A stretch of DNA of 17,272 bases. It comes from Saccoglossus kowalevskii. Taxonomy: Eukaryota > Hemichordata > Enteropneusta > Harrimaniidae. Under the pieces are notes generated by a model. That model made no database searches. It saw only the letters and a program-made list of their open reading frames with translations, and was not told the origin of the DNA. Location: positions 916,521-933,792 of the forward strand of contig NW_003151753.1 in the NCBI RefSeq assembly GCF_000003605.2, written 5' to 3'. The stretch's first letter is position 1; the number at the start of each line of letters is the position of its first letter. Positions 1-10,100 of the stretch are shown here, one piece after another. A program made the translations under genes and the position numbers.

Positions 1-146
1 AGGTCGTCGACGCTGGGGTCTAAGGGAAACGCTGTGACGGTTTCATCGACACGTTTGAGTACTTTGGTCATCTGCCCACGATGTGCTGAACGGGTCGCGC
101 GTAGCTTGGATAGCGATGGCGAAGGAGTTGGCTGTGGAGATGTCAT
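1..146 (-). CDS. gag-like ORF, 5' part, of an LTR retrotransposon (runs off left edge)
   Basis: Read on the minus strand, an ATG at 146-144 opens a frame of 48 codons with no stop before the window edge. The product begins MTSPQPTPSPS, a proline/serine-rich start, followed by a basic stretch LRATRSAHRGQMTK and an acidic/hydrophobic part ending PLDPSVDD. A basic R-x-x-R-G-x-x-T-K segment near the N-terminus is typical of gag-like ORFs of BEL/Pao elements as I remember them, so BEL/Pao is my first guess and Ty3/gypsy the alternative. The start is chosen because it lies 4 bases downstream of a primer binding site and an LTR, where the first ORF of an LTR element belongs. Higher GC than the flanking DNA fits a mobile element. 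Protease, reverse transcriptase and integrase would lie outside the window. The transposon setting is well supported; the superfamily is inference. Confidence 0.6.
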   Translation of the reverse strand, partial: MTSPQPTPSPSLSKLRATRSAHRGQMTKVLKRVDETVTAFPLDPSVDD

Positions 147-150
147 CTTG

Positions 151-170
151 GAATCCTGGTCTCGGCACCA
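151..170 (-). other. Primer binding site, tRNA-His-like
   Basis: On the minus strand this 20-mer begins TGGTGCCGAGACC. It starts with TGG, the complement of a tRNA CCA tail. From memory it matches the complement of a metazoan (fly-type) tRNA-His 3' end, acceptor stem plus T-stem, with a single mismatch. It sits 5 bases after the proposed LTR end and 4 bases before the gag-like ATG. This is where reverse transcription of the element would be primed. Confidence 0.7.
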
Positions 171-269
171 AGAAATGCAGCGTACAAGAAAAACTGTATT
201 TTAGGGGACGGTTCGGCAACAGACGACTATGCAAAGACACAACCAATTACGTAGTACAGAGCAGCAACG

Positions 270-275
270 TTTATT
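270..275 (-). terminator. LTR poly(A) signal AATAAA
   Basis: AATAAA on the minus strand, followed about 30 bases later by a GT-rich stretch (TTGGTTGTGTC). In a full element the 3' copy of this LTR would use it for cleavage and polyadenylation. Its place just after the TATA box marks the R region. Confidence 0.55.
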
Positions 276-320
276 GATGACGGGAACAAAGACTACTGAA
301 AAACATACATTTGCTTTGTC

Positions 321-328
321 TTTATATA
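321..328 (-). promoter_or_regulatory. TATA box of the LTR promoter
   Basis: TATATAAA on the minus strand, about 50 bases downstream of the nearest CCAAT box and about 46 bases upstream of an AATAAA signal. Transcription would start near 290-300 and run leftward into the gag-like ORF. Confidence 0.6.
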
Positions 329-378
329 GACTTATATTTGACCTTCGGTAAAAGGCGCGGAAATTAATCCCATGTGGG

Positions 379-440
379 ATTGGTCAGTAATTATCAGTAG
401 CCTTGGACATGATTGGTCAGAATTAACTAATTGTGATTGG
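379..440 (-). promoter_or_regulatory. Three CCAAT boxes in the LTR U3 region
   Basis: ATTGG occurs on the plus strand at 379-383, 412-416 and 436-440, so CCAAT reads on the minus strand three times within 62 bases, all upstream of the TATA box. Two copies share the longer context GATTGGTCAG-like. This spacing fits NF-Y-type promoter sites driving transcription toward the left edge. Confidence 0.55.
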
Positions 441-489
441 CTAAAGAAATCACTATCAGAATCCGCTTGTGAAGTCTAGCTCTAGCACA

Positions 490-3400
490 TAATTTTTAGG
501 ATTTATGTTTCCGATAGAACTAAATGATTCTAACCTAATAGATACAACGTGTAAGTACATGTTTGCAGTTACGTTAATCAAAACATATGATGTGTGATAT
601 GCACAAGTGCTGCTGAAATGGGCGACACAATTTTGTTATGAGATGAGGGTAGAAACTGCGGTATTCCTTCTCGCCTTAAATTAATAAGTAGCTCGGTGGG
701 TCGCTTCTCTGCTCGAACCCGGGGTTTCACACTGTGACCCCTGTCTGAAAAATAGAACAAGCTTTCCGGAAGGAGTGTTAGGACACTCAGTTTATTACTT
801 TGACTACGCCATACATTGCTCTGACTAGGCGCCGACGTGTTGTGACTTTTTCAATTTTTACGCGCTTTGATTACTAGAATTGACTGGTGTTAAAGGTACT
901 GTAAGTTTAAATACTAATAGTTGTTTAATCATAACTAACGCTAACGTCATAATATTCACTTCCTTGTGAACATGTAGATGGGGATGTCGTGAGGTATACT
1001 CCTATAGTTGAAGTATATAGGTATGCGCTGCTGCTTAGACCCATTTTCACAGTAGAGTTGATTGATGCTTGGTGATTTTAGCAAAATTCTGCACATTGTT
1101 TTGCGAGAAACGAAGCCCAACGCGCACTGCATTTGCTTGCTGGGACTTTAGTCGCTACATAACGGCGATTTCGTACAACAATTGGTTGAGCTCATAACGC
1201 ATGGTGATCTGATAGAAACTGAATAATCAGATAATTTGTTGACCTTCGGCCAATGATGGAAAATATACGTAAAACAAAATCTGTAATCTGTAAATCGTTG
1301 TTACGGTTAACAGCTATATCATATGTTCCAGTCATGACTTGTATTGTTTAGATTTTAACCACTACATTAAGCAAATAAAATATGTAAATAATAATATTCA
1401 AAAATTATAATAACTCCTTGAACAGTAACGTAACTCTATTTGCCAATCCTTTATTGTGATGGTAACAATGCCACGTTTATTTTTGTGACAGATCAGCTCA
1501 TGTTAAATTTTCAAATAGTCGGAGTCATCTTATTGACCTCAACAGATGCTAATGAATATATATAGTAGTTTGAATAGTGTATATGGACGAACTCGCATAA
1601 CTGGTCGTCCAGCTAGGGCTAGGGTGAGCTACAAGATAGTACGATTTCTGTGTGCCCACTTTCGATTTCAACGGACATCATCATGATGATTATGGTACAC
1701 GTTGTTATACTCATCATGTTATATTTTTTTAAATAGCTGCATAAATTTCTTCCATGAAATAATGCATACATATTTGTCTTCTACAAAATGCGCATATAAA
1801 TCATTGATAGCCTGTGAAGTACATTTATTATTATTCAAATGAAATACGAATATTTACATCCCTTTTGAGTGTAAAAAAGTAAACCCCAGCATGAAATATA
1901 AGTAAATTGCTTTATTTTCGCGAATCAACAAAACCATGTGTCAACAGTCAGTGTTATCCCCATTTATCATATTAAGCGGAAACTGACAGTGGCGAAAATT
2001 AAACGGTTCATTGTAGATTATATGTTCAAAGCATTCTATATTATTTTGCTAAGGGAAGGGAAACACATTTTTATGAACGACGAGTATGGTAAATTTATTT
2101 TCTTGTAGTAATAACTAGTTTTTGTGACAAGTACAGCACGTATATTTTATTGACTTCAACACTGGTGCGCTGTATTATATTTGCCATATGTACAAACTTT
2201 GCAGAAGTACATAAAAAAGAAACACATTCAAAGATTTGATAATCGTATGGCCAATACCAGTCCTTTAACGCATTGTTATGCCTATGTTACCAATGATAGA
2301 AAAACGAAATTTTTGTTGTTGTTTGTAACCAATTATTTAAACAACGAATATGAAATTAACATTTTAGTTACTCAAACTGCGTGTCATTTTGAACAGTGTC
2401 ATTATACACTGCATAATTGTTAGTGCATATATTCATTGATCTATCGAAATGTGATTAGAGTCAGATTTTGGTCTCCAAACATCGTAACTAGCATACTCCT
2501 TGGATGATCCATCCATGCTGCTACTTAGCTCCGATTAGTATACTGATTTCGGCTGCCAATTTGCAAAGGCGGCGGTCGTCGCGCCGCACATGTACGACAT
2601 TTGTGTCGACAAACATTAATTTTTCCACTATCCAATGCGCTCCTCTGTTCAAATTCAAGTTAAAGCTCAGTTTGTACTCGGTCGGTTGGTCTGAACAACA
2701 GTCAAAGTCACAATATTTGTTGCATGAGGCTCATATCCCGCCCATGGCTGGCGCGGCGACCACCGTCCTTTAAGGCAGTTATTGATTTCCCTCTGTGGAG
2801 AGCATACGTGTTTGTCGGGTACCTTTGATGCGTAATGCAGTCTGACGATATTGGCACAGGTAAAAATCCTAGCTCACAATGCTAACTCCTAACCCTGTAC
2901 AAATTAAACGAAATGTGCTGCAATTTCAAACTTGGTGACGTCAAATCTACTTCCATCCGCCAGTCACTGTGATTCCAATAGCCATCAACACAGATCGGCC
3001 ACAACGTATTGTACACTCAATAACATATGTAATGATTGAACTGTCACATGGATATATTTATACAGTGCAATATTTTTTAGATCAGTACATTTGTCAGTAC
3101 ATGTCTGAGAAAGATGAAGTCACTTTCAAGATATCTACATTTCATGGTACTAGTGGTAGTTCTTCCATTGGATGGATTAGGTTTGTAATTTATTATGGTA
3201 TTATATAAATGGATACGTATGCGGGTGAGTGTGTGCGTGTGTCTGTATGGTAGCACTATAACTCAAAGTAAACAAAATAGTGTCGCTCAAATTTGACATA
3301 CGTGTCTTCTAAATATTTCACAAGATCTTGTATTATGTAGGGCAAAAGGTTAAGGTCACCACATGTTTTCTTGTGTTTTTGTACTATACAATATAAAAAC

Positions 3401-4048
3401 ATAGCAGTGATTTTTGCACTCGGCACACATGTGCAACACTTGCAATCCCTGTCCACATTTCATGTCAAATGTTAAATCACGGTTCAGTTCATCGGTTTTT
3501 GCATGTTAACAACAACGGGGAAAAAGCTAGGGCATTCAAACTTGGCATGTTCTCCACGTGACTGATAAAAGCAATATCATCTCATGCGTCTCAAAAGAGT
3601 TGTCTATAATATCTGTGTTAAAACAAGGGTTGCAATGTCAAGATAACAGCACTTGTTTATGTGTGCCTGTGTATTAAGCTGAGAGGGGAATTGATAGGGC
3701 TTTCAAACTTGGAACAATTTCTTTTCTTATGTAACCCACATGATCTCACTGAATAAATTTTGATTTCAAGACAAGGTTCAATTAATAACATAATGTATGT
3801 ATGTCATATATATCTCCGTAGGGAAACTGCCTTCACATTTTACACACATATTCTCTATGCCACTCACAGATTTCAGGGTTAAACGACAGTGTCATGAGGT
3901 CACCAAAAACGTTCCCATATGCAACTATGCAACCATAAGGCCTAAACTGTGGCTCTGTCTTTTGATATTGAAGAAATCTGCCGCAGATTGTCATCTCTTT
4001 CGGGAGCTGTTTAGCTTCGTAATATATTGTTCATATTTTTTTCAAAAG
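490..4048. other. No supported gene; AT-rich upstream region
   Basis: I find no cadherin-like or otherwise recognisable exon on either strand. Short open frames (for example 2181-2423, 2504-2773, 2969-3208) show no family signature. Small structures seen: a hairpin at 773-788 (GAGTGT/ACACTC), a perfect 14-bp palindrome ATCATCATGATGAT at 1677-1690, a CpG-dense patch around 2570-2770 and a GT-rich run at about 3225-3245. The signal-peptide exon of the cadherin is expected somewhere upstream of 4049 but I could not identify it. Confidence 0.5.
2560..2770. promoter_or_regulatory. CpG-dense GC-rich patch, possible promoter of the cadherin gene
   Basis: Eight CpG dinucleotides fall within 2570-2608, and the GC-rich character returns at 2735-2765 (GGCGCGGCGACC), while the surrounding DNA is strongly AT-rich. 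It lies about 1.3-1.5 kb before the first recognisable cadherin exon, a plausible place for a transcription start. No TATA box or initiator is convincing, so the promoter reading is a guess from composition and position alone. A decayed mobile element could look the same. Confidence 0.2.
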
Positions 4049-4150
4049 TTTCTGCTAATTCTCCACCGTCATTTGAAGAAATACCTGGATCAAGACCAAC
4101 AAAATATTATGATATGGACCGAGAAAGATTTCGGGAAGACATTAATCTTG
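4049..4150 (+). CDS. Cadherin exon 1: start of EC1
   Basis: It encodes SANSPPSFEEIPG, then a charged stretch, and ends REDINL. The glutamate of FRED is the first calcium ligand of EC1. The donor is TTG|GTATGT at 4151. Phase 1 at the end matches the start of exon 2, rebuilding the G of NLG-SIIYTL. The acceptor AAAAG|TT after a T-rich tract is the best in-frame choice; the upstream frame holds a stop and no Met, so a preceding exon is needed for the signal peptide. The mature protein would start close to here, as in CDH23-type cadherins where EC1 follows the signal peptide directly. Confidence 0.75.
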
Positions 4151-7100
4151 GTATGTTTGAAAAAATGCATAAAGTATCATATTTTATCACGCTAAGGTAA
4201 TCAAGATTAATTAATTGATATCAAGACATTAATTACTAGTAGTTTACCTATATTCAAATGAATTAAATTTTTCATGATTACTACAAATCACGAAAATATA
4301 AAGAAAAGAAAACATAAATGAAAATGAAATGATGCACTTGATTTGTCTTAGGAAACATTCAGTCTTGTCTTCTTGTCAATGTCAAAATTTGTTTTGTTAA
4401 ATTGTGGACTATCACAAACAAAATTCAACTTTATAAATGGCACATTAAATGAATGAGATATGTATGTACATTGACGGGATATAAATGTCAAAGCAAAGTG
4501 AATCTAAAGGCATATGACCAACTCCTTCTATCAACTCATGAGATAAATTAGTGTATTTACCGTTTCGGGTCACATGAAATCATATCAGTATCGTGACAGT
4601 ATCACCATAGTTTAACAACCGAGGACCATGTACCAATATTCATGTTGTGATCATTGGTCTCAACCAGTTTCCAGATGCAATGATAAAATATTCAAGTACT
4701 TGCGTACATAAAATGTATAGTTATAATCATATTTTCTGCATGCATACTGTAAATTACATTGTTTCTACACAATTTAAATAATTCATTCATTGATATCAAT
4801 CTTGTTTTAGGCAGTATTATTTATACCCTAATTGCATCTGATCCTGAGGATGACTGTATAACATTTGGTGTTCAAGACGGTTCAGAGTACTTTGACGTGA
4901 GCAACCACAATTGTACGCACGCTGAAGTAAAGCTAATAAATGAATTTGATTATGAGGAATGTTATATATAATTATGTAATTTGTTTTTAAATCTTCTTTT
5001 TAAAAGCTCTTTGAAACACAGTGCGAATGCAAAACAATATTTACGCCTTACAGTAGTTTTGATCAACAACTAAAAAGATAAAATTTGTGAGCATAGGCAT
5101 ATGTTTATCTGTAGTTTTGAGCTTGGCTCATAGACATTCATATGTAACATATATAGAAAAAGCCATTTATGCGAAAAATAAGCTTCAGATAAGGAATAAT
5201 ATGTTTTATATCTAGACACGAGCCTTGAATTTTAAAAATGCGTAATTTTTCTAGCAAACAAGATCACCAGACTAATCAGAACCAATGAAATACCACATAC
5301 TCCATGCAATAGATCATTTATTTGTACCCCAGTTCACATCTTCAATTTCAATTTATTTCCTATATTCATGTGATGTATAAAAACTGTGCAGTTACACGTA
5401 TATCATTATTGTACTGTTTGTGGTTGCAGACTAGTACCAGCGTCTCAGCCACATGGACCTTGGATGATGGTCACAACGAGCCAGTATGTATACAGTTTTG
5501 TTATGTACATATTAATAAGAATGCATTGTATGTATTTTTTGTTTCACCATAAACAAAACATAAATAGATAGTATTCAACATTGTGGTGCTTTAATGTAAA
5601 ATTTACTTTGTTGAGAAATTCTCACTTCTACCGACACGTGTTGCACATGTTTTTTTCAGATCAAAAAATTAAAAATGGAAGTTAGCGTTTTCACTATACA
5701 ATAGGTTCACTGTAGGATTGGTTAGCTTTATATGTATGGCCCCAGATTTATATGTGGTAGAATAAATGATTTTCATAATAGGTAATATATTGGTTTTGGT
5801 ACAAAATAGCAAAGTTTAAAAATTTTCCCGGTTTGTTGAGCGAGAAACGTTCGAGTTCTTAACTGATCTTACGCCTTCTATATAAATTGAATGGGATACT
5901 GCATGACTCTAGAGAGTTCTCATGACTACGATGTTTGTTTTTCGGCGTAATTTATAAACCTGTTATTATTATATTTCATGAACCCTTAGGAAATAAAGGT
6001 CATTATTGGTGATTTTAATAATATTACTTTGCAGGAATTTGAAAAAGCTAGTTTCGTCTTCAAAAAATCGAAAGCGTTGGTGAAATTGCCTTAAAGGATT
6101 GAGTGGATCTATATTAAAAATTTATAAGATTGGTCACAAAATAGAATTATGGTATCCAGTACATTGAGAACATCGTCAATTGTTCGTCAATTAGTCCAAG
6201 GTAGTTGTTGAAGTTACTAAGTGTATTAATTTTGGCATGTAGTTTGGGGTCGACTTTAGAAAATTAATTCTTCTGCTATAGTATAATCAGACTAGATTCC
6301 TCTGGTAGATTACACATTATGGTACGTAGAGTAAATTTAGTGGAGGATTTATTCAACATTTCATTGATCACTTGCCATGTCTTGTTGGAATTATCCCGCG
6401 TCGCAGTGATGGTATCTGGTCATTTCTTTCCAATCGCAGCAAGTGTTGACATGATATTTACTCATTGGTATGTTGTTGTTGTTGTTGTTGTTGTTGTTAT
6501 TGTTGTTAGTTGTGTCATTAAGAAAACGTTGCATCTCAAATTTCCTACAAAGATCGTAAACGTACACACTAGGTTACTCCACAAGCATTACATTTCATAC
6601 TCCTGCTTTCTGCTCCTAATTTGACAATATATAATGTAGGGGGCTTTCTTAGTGTGGGTGTAAGTTGTTTATATCAAATTTTTCTTTAACACTTTTTTCA
6701 AACGTATTATTATTAGAACAATTTTTTGACTATTTCCAGCCAATGGTCAATATGTTTGTGAAAAAGGTAAGTAATTATGTTGAGTAAAGGCTGGGGATAT
6801 CCATCTATGCGACCATATTCACGCACGGATCCCCTAAAGTCTACAAAAGAATTGACAAATCAAATGAAAAACCAAGCCTATGGAGGCGGACGTGGCTTCC
6901 GCCGAATACCACGTCAATAGGAGCGCACCCCTTTACCGAATTGCTGGAACCGCCAGTGATATTGGACGATTGTTGGATACCTTGTCCTTGATGTCGTCCT
7001 GACCATGACCAACTGCACGTCGCCTATTCCTATCGCAACTTTGGGTGCTTGAAGATGACAGGGTGACCATAAATCCGCTATCTTCCAAAATGTCTACTCA

Positions 7101-10100
7101 TTTCGCCTTTGGTGGTTCTGGCTGAATCTGACGAATGATATGCACCGGAAAAGTTGTTTTTCCACCCATCATCACGTGTCGAGGATGACATTGTCACAAC
7201 CGAACTTTGCAACAAGTCACTTTCAATAATTGTATGATGATAACACAGTATTACAAATAACTATAACATAGTTAATTTTGTCAATAATCTTACCCTATAT
7301 TTAGAATATTAAAAAAGTCCAACCATGCTACTGCTATCTTGTAATCACTCACACACAATTAAGCTCACTTACTTGTAACGCATTTTTTAATATAACCAAT
7401 AGTAATTTTAACGCCGTGCTTTATCTCTAGCATGAGAATAAGGCATTCAGATAGTATACTAATACCTTAATCACATCCTTATTAGGGTTCCTTTTTGGTA
7501 TAATCTCGTCATAACGTTTGTTTCTGTTTGTAGGAGACTGATATCACTGTGTACATTGTTAATGTCAATGACAATTCACCGATATTCGTTGGCGCTCCTT
7601 ATCTAGCAGATGTATTCGAGGTAAGGAATAAATAGTGCCAGGTGAAACGGGGAGGGGGGGGGGGCTATTTGACATTGAATAGGAAGGCATGTCTTTTTTC
7701 ATAACCTGGGAAGACGGCAGTTATTTATTTCCATGTGTAGAAAAGAATACACAGTTAGAGCTGTCACATGCAACAAAAGTAGTGGCGCTCATTCAGAAAT
7801 CGCAGACCATCGATAGATATACAATAGATTCTACAGAGAATGATTCAGAGATTGATATCATTGTTGTTCAGGAAATTTGGAGTAATGATTCTGAAGATAA
7901 AGAAACTGAGACAATTCAGGATGTCTATATCCCCTGATCAAAGAGGAGAACAGGAACTTATAGACAAGCCAAAAATTTTAATTAATTTTATGTATAGTAA
8001 ACTAAGTAGTTGATAACATAAATCGACAGGTCTTTGAAGGTCGCTTATTTTCACATGTTATGATGGGAGGGGGTCACCCTGTTTTTTTTTTGTATTGAGA
8101 GGAGGGGGACAAAGTCCTTTCCTAATTTTGCGAAATCGAAAACCCCGGCATCCCGAGTCAAAGAAAATGACCAGTCCACAATTATACAACTCGTGCTTAC
8201 GTGAACCAGTGGAACACACTCAACATTGAAAATATTTGCGAAGGAAGGGATTCTAACCAACAACATCAAACAGCTCTAGCGCCCTCGAGCGATACACTTG
8301 AAACTGACCAAAACTGTGGGTTAATGTGTAAACCTACAATTTTTTTCGGTGTTTCTGGCACAAATTCCCCACTACTATGTTATAACGGGATCGGAAATGA
8401 GGGACAGCATATACATGTATCTATATACGGAAACCAACTAATTGCAACAATACAAACAATAATACTTTTTTACTTGCTTTCAAAATTGCTGTGACGTACA
8501 CATTGCACGGCACCATAAACCTGTATTTGGATCGTTATATGTTTCAATTCTCCCAGTTATTTCTCAAATTAAACAGGATACATCAGAAGGGACTGTGATA
8601 TATTCCGTCATTGTATTTGACAACGATGTAGGTAGCAGTGGAGGTTGTACAATTACTATTACAAATTTAGATGTAAGTGATACCAATTATTAATATACAC
8701 ACATCATCATACCTCTCTGTGTTATAGTGTTCATTGGATTATCTGTTCATATTCAATTGGTAAATTTCTTTGTCTTGCTTGGGGTTCTACATTCAAAAGT
8801 AGGATCGAGAAGATGTATAGTACTGAAGTTATAAGAAGGCCAGATAGTAAGACGGGAATATCGTCCAAAAGAATGCTGTTATCTCGACCTACTGTCTGAT
8901 TGCATGTTTTACGGTATCCCCGAAATAACCTCATTATTTTGTGCAGCATTTGTGACCAGTTAAGGTCCCACATTCGCTACTGAAATGTTTGTTTACGAAC
9001 AATTTAAGTAATCTATTTATTTAACTGACACTTTGTAGGACTACGGTGACATGTTTTATATCGACTCATCGGTGGTAGAGGATAAAACATCACTTGCTGA
9101 AATTTATCTCACTGAAACTTTGGATTTTGAATCTCTGAGAGTGTATACACTGAACCTATTTGCTGTGGTGAGTGCATAAAGTGATTTTTGATTTACGGGT
9201 AAGTAAGAATATGTATGAAACATGTGAACAACAATTGCCTAATACGCATCACTGATACTTTAATAACTTTAAATACAGGATTTTGGTACAGACCCAGGCC
9301 CACTAAACAGTAGTGCTACACTTTATGTTAATGTGAAAGATGTTCAAGACATGCCACCTAAGTTTATTGGTCTGCCATATTATGCGGATGTCCCAGAAAA
9401 TCAACCAGTGGTATGTATTTATAACACTAGTAAATGATTAATTTTGTTATTCAGTTTGCGTAATGCATTAAGCGAGGTGGCGATTAAACTATGTAGATGA
9501 TGATTAAAATCTTAGTTTTGACGGGACAGACATAAATCTTTTATACTCAGTTACCTATGTTGAGGAAATTGAAAGTATTAATAGCAGATTTATCTAATAC
9601 TTGTGATGATTTCATATATAGTGTCTACATATGCTGGATGCTGAATTGGCTTTCTTCATGGTTAATTCTTTCCATGCATCCATTAAATTATTGACAGAAT
9701 ACATCAGTGATGGAAGTTTTTGCGGTAGATGGTGATGAAGGTGTTCCACAACATATACGATATGGTATTGTCTGTAAGTAACAGCCGCATAGTGCCCTAT
9801 AGTAACACACACTTTTTCACAACTTTATTAAATTTCAATTTAATATCATAATGGCAAAGTCACTTAAGTGAAATACGTAAAGTGCGAGCTTTATTAAATC
9901 AGTGTCGTTTTCACATCTCTATCAAGTCTGGCGTTTTCTGTCCAGACATTGAAATGTGTCATTGTATTTATGTTTTGCACTGGTGTGCTCCTGTCAGACT
10001 TTGCACGTCATGCCAAATCATTATTTGTATGTAAACTAAATTTAGAATTGTTCCCGCTTTTGCTGGTACAGCTGCTGAGTCAACTTGAACAGTTGATTGG

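Larger units (their letters stand above)
176..489 (-). mobile_element. 5' LTR of the retrotransposon (about 314 bp)
   Basis: On the minus strand the proposed LTR starts TGTGCTAGAG and ends CTGCA, giving the usual TG...CA ends. It contains, in order, three CCAAT boxes, a TATATAAA box and an AATAAA signal: the U3-R-U5 order of an LTR. A primer binding site and gag-like ORF follow directly. The exact ends are inferred from TG/CA and the binding site, because the second LTR and target duplication lie outside the window. The right boundary near 489 could be off by some tens of bases. Confidence 0.7.
5484..7533 (+). other. Cadherin intron 3
   Basis: At about 2.05 kb, the longest intron fully seen. 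It contains a TTG trinucleotide run at 6471-6508, a tandem TCGTCAATT pair near 6173-6191 and a GC-richer patch at about 6790-7210 with an imperfect hairpin. A possible acceptor at about 6035 (TTTGCAG before EFEKASFVF) leads to a stop after 19 codons and has no place in the cadherin fold. No other gene recognised. Confidence 0.6.

Noticed and set aside
690-730. tRNA box B-like GGGTTCGAGC on the minus strand
   Set aside because: No matching box A at tRNA distance and no cloverleaf could be formed.
858-872. 15-mer TTACGCGCTTTGATT shared with 15068-15082
   Set aside because: Similarity does not extend clearly beyond 15 bases; one such match in 17 kb can occur by chance.
2181-3208. Open frames at 2181-2423, 2504-2773 and 2969-3208
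   Set aside because: No domain or family signature, no good start context or splice partners; lengths are what chance gives in AT-rich DNA.
6035-6092. Candidate exon after TTTGCAG encoding EFEKASFVFKK
   Set aside because: It stops after 19 codons, and exons 3 and 4 already join without missing residues.
6319-6624. 101-codon frame with a poly-valine run
   Set aside because: The valine run is the TTG microsatellite; the rest has no family signature.
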